A stretch of 64,000 bases of DNA from positions 1 through 64,000 of the forward strand of contig CAJTCV010000005.1 of assembly GCA_910574805.1 (NCBI GenBank). Direction: 5' to 3'. The stretch comes from Lachnospiraceae bacterium (GTDB lineage Bacteria; Bacillota; Clostridia; Lachnospirales; Lachnospiraceae). A program made the position numbers and the translations under genes. Positions 34,232 through 43,976 of this stretch are shown in pieces (position 1 is the first letter of the stretch; each line of letters begins with the position of its first letter). A model generated the notes under the pieces. It was not told the DNA's origin. It searched no databases and worked only from the letters and a program-made list of their open reading frames with translations.

Positions 34232-34567
34232 TCAGCTGCTTAGAAATTCCAGATATGCCATCAGGTGTTTCTGCTTCTCCAGAGGCAGCCGGTGATAGGA
34301 TTTCACCAGCTGCCGGTATCCGTCCGGAAGGGTGGCAAAGGGGTCGATTCCCCTGGGATGCAGTCCGGTCAGAACCAGCTGGTCCAGCGTGATATGATGA
34401 TAAGCCGCAAGCCTGCAGAGCATGTCCAGGTTGGGAAGCCGCTGTTCTGTCTCATAATTGGCATAGGTCTGCCTTGAGATATTCAGCTCCCGGCTGATCT
34501 CCTCCTGAGTCATTCCGCGGTGGTTGCGGAGTTCTTTTAATGTTTCTCCGATTTTATAACTGGTCAT
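34232..34567 (-). CDS. XRE-family transcriptional regulator
   Basis: The 111-residue protein has an N-terminal helix-turn-helix: IGETLKELRNHRGMTQEEISRELNISRQTYANYETEQRLPNLDML. A short C-terminal part (FATLPDGYRQLVKSYHRLPL) has no known domain. ATG 34567 follows AGAGGTG. It is convergent with pyrC, with eight bases between them, and its target is unknown. Confidence 0.9.
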   Translation of the reverse strand: MTSYKIGETLKELRNHRGMTQEEISRELNISRQTYANYETEQRLPNLDMLCRLAAYHHITLDQLVLTGLHPRGIDPFATLPDGYRQLVKSYHRLPLEKQKHLMAYLEFLSS

Positions 34568-34725
34568 AAGGCACCTCTTTTTCGGAGACATTATAACAAG
34601 TTCCCCGTTTCTCTTGTGATAATGCAACAAAAAAGAGAATAAAATAACTGTCAGTTCAAATATAGAAAATAATAGTTAATTTTTTGCAACGATATAAAGT
34701 AGAATAGAAGGCGGAGGATGATAAA

Positions 34726-34878
34726 ATGATAAAGAAAAGACTGAGGAAGATCTACATCTGGTTTCGCATCCAGCTGAGGCTTTTAAGACTTCTCTTCCTT
34801 CGCGTGGAGGTACCGGAGGACGCCATGACGTCGGAAGAGATGCTGAAAGCCATCAAGGAGAAGTTAAAGCTTACTTAG
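34726..34878 (+). CDS. Small basic-amphipathic protein of unknown function
   Basis: ATG 34726 follows GGCGGAGGA and opens a 50-codon frame ending TAG 34878. The N-terminal half (IKKRLRKIYIWFRIQLRLLR) is basic and amphipathic, while the C-terminal half is acidic then lysine-rich. The good ribosome site and plausible composition support a real gene. I know no family. It overlaps the end of the convergent CYTH gene by 15 bases. Confidence 0.5.
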   Translation: MIKKRLRKIYIWFRIQLRLLRLLFLRVEVPEDAMTSEEMLKAIKEKLKLT

Positions 34879-35313
34879 ACTGCTGTTGTGGTACATGGGA
34901 GAAGCAGTCACGTCTTCTCCGAACCAGTCCGGAGGGATGAAGGCAAGGGCTTCTTTTTCGTCGGCAAATTCGACTTCGGCCAGAAAGAGGCCTTCTTTTG
35001 GACTGGAGAAATGATCCAGCTCGATGGTGTATGGTCCATAGGGGATCAGATAGCGGCGCTTGCTGATCAGGCGGCCGTCTGTTTTTGTGCGAAGATGCAG
35101 GTAGGCTTCCTCCGTCAGGGGAAGGTTGTATTCCTCCCGTACCATAAGCCCTTTTGATTTGTAGGTCAGGAAATATTCATCGTCCTGCCGACGGATGCGC
35201 ACCACGGGATCGGTGCAGAGATAGCCCTGCTCGATGTCGTGGCAGGGGAAGGCAGACAGGTCCTTTGGCGGGGTCCTTACCAGGTATTTACGCTCGATCT
35301 CATAATTTTTCAT
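34864..35313 (-). CDS. CYTH domain protein (triphosphate tunnel enzyme family)
   Basis: The 149-residue protein opens with the EIERKYLV signature and keeps the tunnel residues in VVRIRRQDDEYFLTYKSKG and YTIELDHF, then LAEVEFADEKEA. Members hydrolyse inorganic triphosphate or related substrates using Mg or Mn. Length fits a stand-alone CYTH enzyme. Confidence 0.93.
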   Translation of the reverse strand: MKNYEIERKYLVRTPPKDLSAFPCHDIEQGYLCTDPVVRIRRQDDEYFLTYKSKGLMVREEYNLPLTEEAYLHLRTKTDGRLISKRRYLIPYGPYTIELDHFSSPKEGLFLAEVEFADEKEALAFIPPDWFGEDVTASPMYHNSSLSKL

Positions 35314-35329
35314 AAAACAGCTCCGTTCT

Positions 35330-35373
35330 GCCGGCCGAAGGCCGGCGTGTGACTGTCTGCAGGCGGCCGCCTG
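35330..35373. repeat. Two GC-rich palindromes
   Basis: GCCGGCC-GAA-GGCCGGC (35330-35346) is a 7-bp stem with a three-base loop, and CAGGCGGCCGCCTG (35360-35373) is a perfect 14-bp palindrome. They lie in the 185-bp gap between the divergent CYTH and DJ-1 genes. Neither is followed by a T run, so termination is not indicated. Confidence 0.6.
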
Positions 35374-35498
35374 GCTCGTTGCCCGCGGGAATAAAAGGCG
35401 GCGTCCGCAGTTTCGACATGTATATTCTGTACAGGTTCAGTGTAGCATATTTTTCATAAAAATGGTATGATGGAAGAAAAATTCAGACAGGAGGGCTT

Positions 35499-36053
35499 AT
35501 GAGCAGAGTTTGTGTATTTCTTGCAGATGGATTTGAAGAGATTGAAGGTTTGACGGTGGTGGATATCCTGCGGCGGGCGGGCGTCGACACACAGATGGTA
35601 TCCATAAGCAGCGACCGGATGGTGACCGGGAGCCACAAGATTCCGGTACAGGCAGATGTATGTATGGAAGAGGCGGATTTCTCCGGGACGGAGCTTCTGG
35701 TGCTGCCGGGTGGGATGCCGGGGACGCTGAACCTGGGCGCGTGCGATGCGCTCACCGGGCTTCTGGTGCAGTTTCATAAGGAAGGGAAAAAGGTGGCAGC
35801 CATCTGTGCGGCTCCTGGCGTGCTGGGAGATCTGGGCATCCTGAAAGGGAAAAAGGCTGTCTGCTATCCGGGCTTTGAGGAGCGGCTCCATGGAGCGAAT
35901 GTGGCGTACGACAAGGTGGCAGTGGATGGAAATGTGACCACCAGCCGGGGTATGGGCACGGCGATTCCCTTTGCGCTTGCGCTGGTGGAACAGCTGGTAT
36001 CGAAAGAAAAAGCAGAAGAGCTGAAAAAGGGCATCATCTACGGTCACGCATGA
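35499..36053 (+). CDS. DJ-1/PfpI family protein
   Basis: The 184-residue protein has the DJ-1 fold signature: VCVFLADGFEEIEGLTVVDILRRAG with the conserved Glu, and the nucleophile elbow VAAICAAPGVLGDLG with the reactive Cys near 106. Members act as glyoxalase III/deglycase or oxidative stress proteins, and the exact substrate is uncertain. AGGAGGG precedes the ATG. Confidence 0.93.
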   Translation: MSRVCVFLADGFEEIEGLTVVDILRRAGVDTQMVSISSDRMVTGSHKIPVQADVCMEEADFSGTELLVLPGGMPGTLNLGACDALTGLLVQFHKEGKKVAAICAAPGVLGDLGILKGKKAVCYPGFEERLHGANVAYDKVAVDGNVTTSRGMGTAIPFALALVEQLVSKEKAEELKKGIIYGHA

Positions 36054-36114
36054 CAGAAACTTCCAGTATGTCCGATCCGTTTTGGCGGATACTATGGGCA
36101 TGGAGGTGATTAAC

Positions 36115-36336
36115 ATGGCAAATCAGAACAGCACATCCGGTACCAACAGTATGGCAGTACCGGAAGCAAAAGCAGCTATGAACCGTTTTAAAGAGGAAGT
36201 TGCCAGCGAACTTGGTGTTCCGCTGAAAGACGGTTACAACGGCGATCTGACCAGCAGACAGGCAGGTTCCATCGGCGGCGAGATGGTCAAGAAGATGATC
36301 ATGAAGCAGGAACAGCAGATGTCTTCCGGTCAGTAA
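36115..36336 (+). CDS. Alpha/beta-type small acid-soluble spore protein
   Basis: The 73-residue protein has the family core: VPEAKAAMNRFKEEVASELG, then the Gly-rich LTSRQAGSIGGEMVKKMI. Such proteins coat and protect spore DNA and are degraded at germination. It marks the host as a spore former. ATG 36115 follows GGAGGTGAT. Upstream, GTATG (36066) and GATACTA (36088) with 17 bp between resemble a sigma-G promoter, but this would leave a very short leader. Confidence 0.95.
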   Translation: MANQNSTSGTNSMAVPEAKAAMNRFKEEVASELGVPLKDGYNGDLTSRQAGSIGGEMVKKMIMKQEQQMSSGQ

Positions 36337-36367
36337 GGGCGAAAAAACCAAAAAAATAACAAAAACA

Positions 36368-36401
36368 ATGGGGCTGTCACACTAGACAGCCTCATTTTTT
36401 T
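36368..36401 (+). terminator. Rho-independent terminator after the spore protein gene
   Basis: GGCTGTC and GACAGCC (stem within 36372-36391) around ACACTA, followed by TCATTTTTTT. Confidence 0.88.
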
Positions 36402-36411
36402 GTGTTATACT
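36383..36411 (+). promoter_or_regulatory. Probable tig promoter
   Basis: TAGACA (36383-36388) and TATACT (36406-36411) with a 17-bp spacer lie about 70 bp before the trigger factor gene. The -35 overlaps the right arm of the preceding terminator. Confidence 0.5.
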
Positions 36412-36481
36412 CTTAAAATGTCTATGAGTATGTAAAACAGGGAATACTGTGGTATAAATACAAGGAGGATAGATTCATATC

Positions 36482-37768
36482 ATGAGCGTACAGGTAGAAA
36501 AATTAGAGAAAAACATGGCGAAGCTGACCGTTGAAGTTCCTGCGGAGAGCGTGGAGAAGGCGATTCAGACAGCTTATCAGAAGATGAGAAAGAGTATCAA
36601 TATCGCGGGATTCCGCAAAGGCAAGGCACCCCGTCAGCTGATCGAAAAGATGTACGGCAAAGAGGTGTTTTATAATGACGCTATTGATGAGATGCTGCCG
36701 AAGGCATACGGAGATGCAGTGGATGAGTGCGGAGAGGAGATCGTGTCCCGCCCGAAGATCGATATCGTGCAGATGGAGAGCGGAAAGCCTTTTATCTTCG
36801 AGGCAGAGGTGGCAGTGAAGCCGGAGGTGACACTGGGGACCTATAAGGGAGTCCAGGTGGAGAAGGCTCCCATCGAAGTGAATGATGCAGAGGTGGAAGC
36901 CGAGGTCATCAAGGAGAGAGAGGCTAATGCCAGGACCATCACTGTGGAAGACCGGCCGGTGGCTGACGGAGATATCGTCTCTCTGGATTTTGAAGGCTTT
37001 GTGGACGGCGTTCCTTTTGAAGGGGGCAAGGGCGAGAACTATGAACTGACCATCGGTTCCGGCGCGTTTATCCCGGGCTTTGAAGAGCAGCTTGTGGGAG
37101 CTGAGGCGCAGAAGGATCTGGAAGTGAATGTGACCTTCCCGGAGGAATATCATGCGAAGGAGCTGGCAGGAAAGGCAGCGCTCTTTAAATGCCGTGTGAA
37201 CAATATCCGGGTGAAAGAGCTTCCGGAGGTGGATGATGAATTTGCACAGGAAGTATCGGAGTTCGATACCCTGGATGAATATAAAGCAGATATCAGGGAA
37301 AGACTTCTGAAAGACAAAGAAGCAGAAGCAAAGAAGATCAAAGAGGACGCTGTCATTGAGAAGATCATCGGGGAAGCACAGATGGAGATCCCGGATGCCA
37401 TGGTGGATTTTCAGACGGAGCAGCTGATGGATGATTTTGCACAGCGGATGCAGGCGCAGGGGCTCTCCCTCCAGCAGTATTTCCAGTTCAGCGGCATGAC
37501 GGAGGAGCAGTACAGAGAGCAGATGCGTCCGAGAGCTCTGCAGAATATCCAGAGCAGACTGGTGCTTGAGGCAGTAGCACAGGCAGAAGGTCTGGAAGTG
37601 ACACAGGAAGATGTGGATGCTGAGATGCAGCGGATGGCAGAGATGTATAAGATGAATGTAGAGCGGATCAAAGAACTCTTCGGAGAGTATCAGCTGGGCG
37701 AGATGAAGAAGGATCTTGCCATTCAGAAAGCCATCGATCTGGTAAGGGACGCAGCAGTCGAGGCGTGA
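36482..37768 (+). CDS. tig: Trigger factor, ribosome-associated chaperone
   Basis: The 428-residue protein has all three trigger factor domains: the ribosome-binding N-terminal domain with the signature NIAGFRKGKAPRQLIEKMYG, a central FKBP-type prolyl isomerase domain (about 160-245, GDIVSLDFEGFVDGVPFEGG), and the helical chaperone arms. It assists nascent chains at the ribosome exit. It heads the tig-clpP-clpX block, a widespread order in Firmicutes. AAGGAGG precedes the ATG. Confidence 0.97.
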   Translation: MSVQVEKLEKNMAKLTVEVPAESVEKAIQTAYQKMRKSINIAGFRKGKAPRQLIEKMYGKEVFYNDAIDEMLPKAYGDAVDECGEEIVSRPKIDIVQMESGKPFIFEAEVAVKPEVTLGTYKGVQVEKAPIEVNDAEVEAEVIKEREANARTITVEDRPVADGDIVSLDFEGFVDGVPFEGGKGENYELTIGSGAFIPGFEEQLVGAEAQKDLEVNVTFPEEYHAKELAGKAALFKCRVNNIRVKELPEVDDEFAQEVSEFDTLDEYKADIRERLLKDKEAEAKKIKEDAVIEKIIGEAQMEIPDAMVDFQTEQLMDDFAQRMQAQGLSLQQYFQFSGMTEEQYREQMRPRALQNIQSRLVLEAVAQAEGLEVTQEDVDAEMQRMAEMYKMNVERIKELFGEYQLGEMKKDLAIQKAIDLVRDAAVEA

Positions 37769-37873
37769 TCTTCCCGGATCTGTACAGAAAGAGACACTGA
37801 AGGGGCAGGAGGGCATGGCAGGGCTATGCCCTTTGTCAGCGGGAAGTTCCATATTTAGGAGGAGGACAATAAC

Positions 37874-38455
37874 ATGGCATTAATACCTTACGTCATTGAA
37901 CAGACCAGCAGGGGAGAGCGAAGCTACGATATATATTCCAGGCTCCTGAAGGAAAGGATCATCTTTCTCGGGGAAGAGGTAAATGAGACAACGGCGAGCC
38001 TTGTGGTGGCACAGCTTCTGTTCCTGGAATCCGAGGACCCGGGGAAGGACATCAATGTGTATATCAACAGTCCGGGCGGTTCTGTGACAGCAGGCATGGC
38101 GATCTATGATACCATGAACTACATCAAATGCGATGTGTCGACGATCTGTATCGGTATGGCAGCAAGTATGGGAGCATTTCTTCTGGCAGGAGGGACAAAG
38201 GGCAAGCGTTTTGCACTCCCCAACTCGGAGATCATGATCCATCAGCCCCTGGGAGGCGCCAGAGGGCAGGCCACCGAGATCGAGATCGCTGCAAAGCATA
38301 TCCTGCGCACCAGAGCGAAGCTGAACGGCATCCTTGCAGAACGCACGGGTCAGCCTCTGGAGGTCATCGAGCGGGATACGGAACGGGATAATTACATGTC
38401 TGCAGATGAAGCGAAGGCTTACGGGCTGATCGATGAGATCATGGCGAGGCATTAA
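37874..38455 (+). CDS. clpP: ATP-dependent Clp protease proteolytic subunit
   Basis: The 193-residue serine protease has the catalytic Ser in [14 protein letters not shown], His in [12 protein letters not shown] and Asp in [15 protein letters not shown]. The start [25 protein letters not shown] is the usual processing region. It forms the tetradecameric chamber used by ClpX. AGGAGGA precedes the ATG, and clpX follows 11 bases later. Confidence 0.97.
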   Translation: MALIPYVIEQTSRGERSYDIYSRLLKERIIFLGEEVNETTASLVVAQLLFLESEDPGKDINVYINSPGGSVTAGMAIYDTMNYIKCDVSTICIGMAASMGAFLLAGGTKGKRFALPNSEIMIHQPLGGARGQATEIEIAAKHILRTRAKLNGILAERTGQPLEVIERDTERDNYMSADEAKAYGLIDEIMARH

Positions 38456-38466
38456 GGGAGAATTAC

Positions 38467-39690
38467 ATGGCTAGAAATGAAATCAGATGTTCTTTTTGCG
38501 GAAAGACAGAGAGTCAGGTCTTAAAGCTGCTCAAAGGACCCAATGGGGTCTATATCTGCGATGCATGCGTGGAGCTCTGCTCGGAGATCATCGAGGAGGA
38601 GCTGTCGGAAGACGAGGCTGTCTTTGACGAGGATGAGATCAATCTGCTGAAACCGGAAGAGATCAAGAATTTCCTGGACGATTATGTGATCGGACAGGAA
38701 AACGCGAAAAAAGCACTGTCTGTTGCGGTATATAATCATTATAAGAGGATCCTGGCGGAGCCGGATCTGGATGTGGAGCTTCAGAAGAGCAACGTGCTTC
38801 TGCTGGGGCCCACGGGCTCCGGTAAGACCTTGCTGGCGCAGACGCTGGCAAAGATCCTGAACGTCCCCTTTGCCATCGCGGATGCCACGACGCTGACGGA
38901 AGCGGGCTATGTGGGTGAGGATGTGGAGAATATCCTGCTGAAGATCATTCAGGCAGCGGATTATGACATTGAACGTGCCCAGAAAGGCATCATCTATATT
39001 GACGAGATCGACAAGGTCACCAGAAAATCGGAGAATCCGTCCATCACCAGGGATGTGTCCGGCGAGGGTGTACAGCAGGCTCTTCTGAAGATCGTGGAAG
39101 GGACGATCGCTTCGGTTCCGCCTCAGGGCGGGAGGAAGCATCCTCATCAGGAGCTCCTGCAAATCGATACGACGAATATCCTGTTTATCTGCGGAGGCGC
39201 TTTTGAAGGACTGGATAAGATCATCGAGACCCGGATGGACCGTGGATCCATCGGATTCAATGCGGATATCCGTGACAGAAGACGTGAAAATGTGGGAGAG
39301 CTTCTGCGCAATGTGCTGCCGGAGGATTTTATCAAGTTCGGTATGATCCCGGAATTTATGGGGCGTGTGCCGATCGCAGTATCGCTGGATCCGCTGACCA
39401 GGGATGATATGGTGCGGATCATGGTGGAGCCGAAGAATTCCATCGTCCGCCAGTATCAGAAGCTGTTTGATCTGGACGGCGTGGAGCTGAAGTTTGACCG
39501 GGATGCGGTGGAAGCCGTGGCAGAGAAGACAATCTCGCGCAAGACCGGTGCAAGGGGCCTTCGGTCGATCATGGAGGAGACTATGATGGACCTGATGTTC
39601 CGGATCCCGTCGGACGACAGTATCAGAAGCTGTACGGTCACCCGGGAAGCTGTGGAAGGAAAAGGCAAGCCGGTTATAATGAGGAAGTAG
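38467..39690 (+). CDS. clpX: ATP-dependent Clp protease ATP-binding subunit ClpX
   Basis: The 407-residue AAA+ unfoldase has the N-terminal zinc-binding [15 protein letters not shown]...CDAC, Walker [13 protein letters not shown], Walker [10 protein letters not shown], and the pore loop region with [11 protein letters not shown]. It unfolds substrates and feeds them to ClpP. A terminator follows directly. Confidence 0.97.
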   Translation: MARNEIRCSFCGKTESQVLKLLKGPNGVYICDACVELCSEIIEEELSEDEAVFDEDEINLLKPEEIKNFLDDYVIGQENAKKALSVAVYNHYKRILAEPDLDVELQKSNVLLLGPTGSGKTLLAQTLAKILNVPFAIADATTLTEAGYVGEDVENILLKIIQAADYDIERAQKGIIYIDEIDKVTRKSENPSITRDVSGEGVQQALLKIVEGTIASVPPQGGRKHPHQELLQIDTTNILFICGGAFEGLDKIIETRMDRGSIGFNADIRDRRRENVGELLRNVLPEDFIKFGMIPEFMGRVPIAVSLDPLTRDDMVRIMVEPKNSIVRQYQKLFDLDGVELKFDRDAVEAVAEKTISRKTGARGLRSIMEETMMDLMFRIPSDDSIRSCTVTREAVEGKGKPVIMRK

Positions 39691-39696
39691 GAGATG

Positions 39697-39726
39697 AGGG
39701 ACCTTATATACAGGGTCCCTTTTTTG
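39697..39726 (+). terminator. Rho-independent terminator after clpX
   Basis: AGGGACC and GGTCCCT around TTATATACAG, followed by TTTTTT, seven bases after the clpX stop. Confidence 0.88.
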
Positions 39727-39748
39727 AAATGGTATCCTGCGGGATGCA

Positions 39749-39876
39749 TTTCCCGCGGATGCGGAACCATAACAGACAGCATCTGGGGAAAAGGCCCGGG
39801 AAGGATGTCTGAGCGCGCAGGCGGACAGATGTCCTTCCGGACGCCGGGGGCCTTTTCCGCGGATGCGGAACCATAA
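39749..39876. repeat. Repeat and long imperfect hairpin between clpX and lon
   Basis: CGCGGATGCGGAACCATAA occurs twice, near 39755 and near 39860; the second copy forms a perfect hairpin TTCCGC-GGAT-GCGGAA. The interval between contains a long imperfect inverted repeat, AAAAGGCCC...GGAAGGA...GTC on the left and GTCCTTCC...GGGGGCCTTTT on the right. The second copy ends about 15 bases before the lon start, placing the structure in the lon leader. Confidence 0.6.
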
Positions 39877-39890
39877 TAGGAGGCAGAGTA

Positions 39891-42203
39891 TTGGAAAATC
39901 TGAAGATAAAGTTACCTGTAGTCGCTCTGAGAGGCATGACGGTTCTGCCGGAAATGATCACGCATTTTGACGTGAGCCGCGGCCGTTCCGTAAAAGCGGT
40001 AGAACAGTCTCTCAAGCAGGAGCAGAGACTGTTTATCGTGGCACAGAAGAATCCCGAGGAGGATGAGCCGGATCAGGAGAAGCTGTTTGCCATGGGAACT
40101 GTAGCGGAGATCAAGCAGATCGTAAAGATGCCGCACCATATCCTTCGGGTACTGGTGGAAGGACTGTATCGCGGCGAGCTGCTTTCTCTGGAGGGAGAGG
40201 AATATCTGGAAGGGACGGTGGTCAGAACTGATCCGGAGGGTTTCGGCAGTCTGCCCGGAAGCGGAAAAGAAGCCATGTACCGGAATCTGAAAGAGATCTT
40301 CCGGAGCTACGGCGAGGGAAACAACAAGATCGGAAAGGATATGCTGCGGCAGGTGACCGACAGTGCCAGTCTGGAGAGCCTGATGGTGCAGGTGATGATC
40401 CACACGCCGTTTACCTGGGAACAGCAGCAGCAGCTTCTGGAGACGCCGTCGCTGGCGGAGCGCTATGAGATGCTCTGCATCATGCTGAACAACGAGATCG
40501 AGATCGAGCAGTTCCGCAGGGGCATCCAGGAGAAGGTAAAAGCCCGTGTGGATAAGAACCAGAAGGATTATCTCCTGAGAGAACAGATGAAGGTCATCCG
40601 GGAGGAGCTGGGAGATGAAGGCCCAGGGGCCGAGGCGGAGCAGTTCCGCAGGTCCGTGAAGGAGCTGAAGGCTTCTTCTGAGGTAAAGGAACGGATTGAA
40701 AAAGAAATTCAGCGTTTCCTGAACGCGGGGTCCAACTCTGCGGAAGCCTCAGTGATCCGGGGGTATATCGAGACTCTCCTGGATCTGCCATGGAATAAGG
40801 AGAGTGAAGACCGCCTGGACCTGAAGGCGGCGAAGAAGATCCTGGAGAAGGAGCACTACGGTCTTGAGAAGGTCAAGGAACGTATCCTGGAGTTTCTGGC
40901 TGTGAGGAAGATGCTGAACGGCGGGGAGAGTCCGATCCTCTGTCTGGTGGGTCCTCCGGGAACCGGCAAGACCTCTGTCGCCCGTTCCATTGCCCATGCG
41001 CTGAATAAGAAATACGTCAGGATCTGTCTGGGAGGCGTGCATGACGAGGCGGAGATCCGGGGGCACAGACGGACCTATATCGGAGCGATGCCGGGCAGGA
41101 TCGTGGACGGTATCCGCCATGCCGGAGTGAAGAATCCGCTCATGGTGCTGGATGAGATCGACAAGGTGAGCAGCGACCACAGGGGGGATACGTTTTCCGC
41201 CCTTCTGGAGGTGCTGGACAGCGAGCAGAATGTAAAGTTCCGGGATCATTATGTGGAGCTTCCGGTGGACCTGTCCCGGGTAATGTTCCTCTGTACGGCA
41301 AATGACACCCAGACGATTCCGCGTCCGCTTCTGGACCGGATGGAAGTTATTGAGGTCAGCAGCTATACGGAGAATGAGAAACGGCACATTGCCAGAGACC
41401 ATCTGCTCCCCAAACAGATGAAACGGCACGGGCTGAAGAAGAGCCAGCTCCAGATCACGGAGAAGGCGCTGGAGAAGATGATCCACCGGTATACCCGGGA
41501 GGCGGGCGTGCGGAATCTGGAGCGCAGGATCGCCTCTGCCTGCCGGAAGGCGGACCGGGAGATTCTGGAAGAAGGGAAGACCCGGGTACGCATTACAGAA
41601 AAGAATCTGGAAAAGTATCTGGGCAGGACCATCTATGAATTCCAGGAGCGCAACAAGAAGGACGAGGTCGGCATTGTCCGGGGGCTGGCCTGGACCAGCG
41701 TGGGAGGCGATACCCTGGAGATCGAAGTGAATCTCATGCCGGGAAAGGGCAATCTGGAACTGACCGGACAGATGGGGGACGTGATGCAGGAGTCCGCCCG
41801 GGCGGGTATCAGCTATATCCGTTCCATCAGCCCGGAATATGGTCTGGAGAAGGACTATTTTCAGGAGCACGACATTCATATTCATATACCGGAGGGTGCG
41901 GTGCCCAAAGACGGTCCGTCAGCCGGGATCACCATGGCTACGGCCATGCTTTCCGCCGTGCTGGAGAAGCCCGTCCGGGCAGACGTGGCCATGACCGGAG
42001 AGATCACGCTCCGGGGCCGTGTGCTCCCCATCGGAGGCCTGAAGGAGAAGCTGCTGGCGGCAGGAAGCGCGGGTATGAAGACGGTGATCGTGCCGAAGAA
42101 AAACAAGAGGGATGTGGAAGAACTGTCGGAGGAGATTACCGGCGGACTGGAACTGGTCTATGCAGAGGCGATGGAGGACGTGATCGCCCATGCATTTGTA
42201 TAA
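39891..42203 (+). CDS. lon: ATP-dependent protease Lon
   Basis: The 770-residue protein has the Lon N-terminal substrate domain ([16 protein letters not shown]), AAA+ motifs Walker [14 protein letters not shown] and Walker B MVLDEIDK, and a C-terminal protease with Ser in [14 protein letters not shown] and Lys in [12 protein letters not shown]. It degrades misfolded and regulatory proteins. Translation appears to start at TTG 39891, ten bases after AGGAGG; this non-ATG start and the structured leader may limit expression. engB follows nine bases after the stop. Confidence 0.96.
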   Translation: MENLKIKLPVVALRGMTVLPEMITHFDVSRGRSVKAVEQSLKQEQRLFIVAQKNPEEDEPDQEKLFAMGTVAEIKQIVKMPHHILRVLVEGLYRGELLSLEGEEYLEGTVVRTDPEGFGSLPGSGKEAMYRNLKEIFRSYGEGNNKIGKDMLRQVTDSASLESLMVQVMIHTPFTWEQQQQLLETPSLAERYEMLCIMLNNEIEIEQFRRGIQEKVKARVDKNQKDYLLREQMKVIREELGDEGPGAEAEQFRRSVKELKASSEVKERIEKEIQRFLNAGSNSAEASVIRGYIETLLDLPWNKESEDRLDLKAAKKILEKEHYGLEKVKERILEFLAVRKMLNGGESPILCLVGPPGTGKTSVARSIAHALNKKYVRICLGGVHDEAEIRGHRRTYIGAMPGRIVDGIRHAGVKNPLMVLDEIDKVSSDHRGDTFSALLEVLDSEQNVKFRDHYVELPVDLSRVMFLCTANDTQTIPRPLLDRMEVIEVSSYTENEKRHIARDHLLPKQMKRHGLKKSQLQITEKALEKMIHRYTREAGVRNLERRIASACRKADREILEEGKTRVRITEKNLEKYLGRTIYEFQERNKKDEVGIVRGLAWTSVGGDTLEIEVNLMPGKGNLELTGQMGDVMQESARAGISYIRSISPEYGLEKDYFQEHDIHIHIPEGAVPKDGPSAGITMATAMLSAVLEKPVRADVAMTGEITLRGRVLPIGGLKEKLLAAGSAGMKTVIVPKKNKRDVEELSEEITGGLELVYAEAMEDVIAHAFV

Positions 42204-42212
42204 GAGGTGGAT

Positions 42213-42809
42213 ATGGTAATCAGACATGCAGAGCTTGAGACGGTGTGCGGGATCACCAGCAGACTTCCGGAGCATACCATGCCCGAGGTGGCATTTTCCG
42301 GAAGATCCAATGTGGGAAAATCCTCGCTGATCAACGGACTTCTGAACCGGAAGTCCCTGGCGAGGACTTCGTCCCAGCCGGGCAAGACCCAGACCATCAA
42401 TTTTTATAATGTAAATCATGAAGTGTATCTGGTAGATCTTCCAGGCTACGGATATGCCAGAGCCAGTCAGGAGACGAAGGCAAAATGGGGCAGAATGATC
42501 GAGAACTATCTGCACAGTTCAAAACAGTTAAAGGCAGTCTTTCTGCTGGTTGATATCCGGCATGAGCCCTCCGCCAACGACCGGGATATGTATGGATGGA
42601 TTGTTCATCAGGGTTATGACCCCATGATCATTGCCACCAAGCTGGACAAAATCAAAAGGAGCCAGATACAGAAACAGCTGAAGATCTTAAGGGAGGGCCT
42701 GAACCTCAGGCCCGGCACGAAGATCATCCCCTTTTCGGCAGAGACGAAGCAGGGGAGAGAGGAGATCTGGGAGATCATTGACGGATATGTGGAGGGGGCG
42801 TCCGAATGA
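42213..42809 (+). CDS. engB: Ribosome biogenesis GTPase YsxC/EngB
   Basis: The 198-residue GTPase has G1 GRSNVGKSSLIN, G3 DLPGYGYA and G4 TKLDK. It acts in large-subunit assembly. Its place after lon is common in Firmicutes. ATG 42213 follows AGAGGTGG; GTG 42207 overlaps that site. The stop overlaps the next start as ATGA. Confidence 0.95.
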   Translation: MVIRHAELETVCGITSRLPEHTMPEVAFSGRSNVGKSSLINGLLNRKSLARTSSQPGKTQTINFYNVNHEVYLVDLPGYGYARASQETKAKWGRMIENYLHSSKQLKAVFLLVDIRHEPSANDRDMYGWIVHQGYDPMIIATKLDKIKRSQIQKQLKILREGLNLRPGTKIIPFSAETKQGREEIWEIIDGYVEGASE

Positions 42810-43969
42810 AAGAAGAGCCGGAAGGAAAAGGCGGCGAGCGGTCTGAGTTTCGCCGGGTCTGCATCAATCTTCTGAATATCGGCATATTTGCAGCGGAAAT
42901 TCTGCTTCTGATCTTCGCAGGACCGGCGCTGGTGCGGTTCTTTCTGCCGGTCATTACAGGCTGGCTTATCGCCCAGCTCGCCAATCCGCTGGTGCATTTT
43001 CTGGAGCGGCATCTGCACATCGTGAGAAAACACAGCTCCTTCGGAATCATCCTGGGCGCCATCGCGCTGATTGTGCTGGCATGCTATTATGCCGGCATGT
43101 GGGTGTGGCGGGAAGCCGGGGAACTGGCGGGCAGGCTTCCTTATTATTATCAGGCGCTGGTAGAGGGGCTGGACCGGATCGCAGAGAATCTGCAGAGTGT
43201 GGCGGTGCGGATGTCGCCGGAGATGCGGGAGAAGATTGCGGGGCTTACGGAGAGCTTCACCGGTTCTCTGGGGCAGATTGTGGGCAGTGTAGGCGGCGGT
43301 ACGGTGACTGCGGCAGGAAATATGGCGAAAAATATCCCGTCGCTGCTGGTCTCTTTTATCTTCTCCCTTCTGTTTGCTTACTTTTTTATTGCCCAGAGGG
43401 AGCGGGTTCACCGGATCGGACGAAAACTCATCCCGGAGAAGACAAGAGGCGAGCTGAAGCTGGTATGGGCCAATATGAAATATGCGGTGGGCGGATACTT
43501 CCGCGCCCAGTTCAAAATCATGGGAGTCGTGGGAATACTGCTGGCAGCCGGGCTTCTGCTCATGAGGATCGAATATGCGGTCCTGTGGGCGGCGCTGATC
43601 GCTCTTCTGGACTTTCTGCCCATGCTGGGGACCGGTACGGTGCTGCTCCCCTGGGCGGCTTTCTGCGCTCTGAGCGACGCGCTTCCGAGGGCGGCTGGGC
43701 TTCTGGTTCTGTATGGAGTGACGCAGCTTACCAGACAGCTGATTCAGCCCAAGATGGTGGGGGACAGCATCGGCGTAGATACGCTGACCACTCTCTTTCT
43801 GCTGTTTGTGGGATACCGGATCTCCGGGATCCTGGGCATGATCATCGCGGTGCCGGCCGGCCTTATTGTGATCCAGTTTTATGAGGCGGGCGCATTTGGA
43901 CATGTGATCCGGAATGCGCAGGAGCTGCTCGCCGCCGTGGAGCGGTGGCGGAATGAAGGAGAGAAGTGA
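42806..43969 (+). CDS. AI-2E family transporter
   Basis: The 387-residue membrane protein has about seven helices, an extended cytoplasmic segment between about 110 and 175, and the family motif region LLDFLPMLGTGTVLLPWA followed by LIQPKMVGDSIGVDTLTTLFLLFVGY. Members are exporters, and the substrate here is unknown. It is coupled to engB by an ATGA overlap. Confidence 0.9.
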   Translation: MKEEPEGKGGERSEFRRVCINLLNIGIFAAEILLLIFAGPALVRFFLPVITGWLIAQLANPLVHFLERHLHIVRKHSSFGIILGAIALIVLACYYAGMWVWREAGELAGRLPYYYQALVEGLDRIAENLQSVAVRMSPEMREKIAGLTESFTGSLGQIVGSVGGGTVTAAGNMAKNIPSLLVSFIFSLLFAYFFIAQRERVHRIGRKLIPEKTRGELKLVWANMKYAVGGYFRAQFKIMGVVGILLAAGLLLMRIEYAVLWAALIALLDFLPMLGTGTVLLPWAAFCALSDALPRAAGLLVLYGVTQLTRQLIQPKMVGDSIGVDTLTTLFLLFVGYRISGILGMIIAVPAGLIVIQFYEAGAFGHVIRNAQELLAAVERWRNEGEK

Positions 43970-43976
43970 AGATGCC

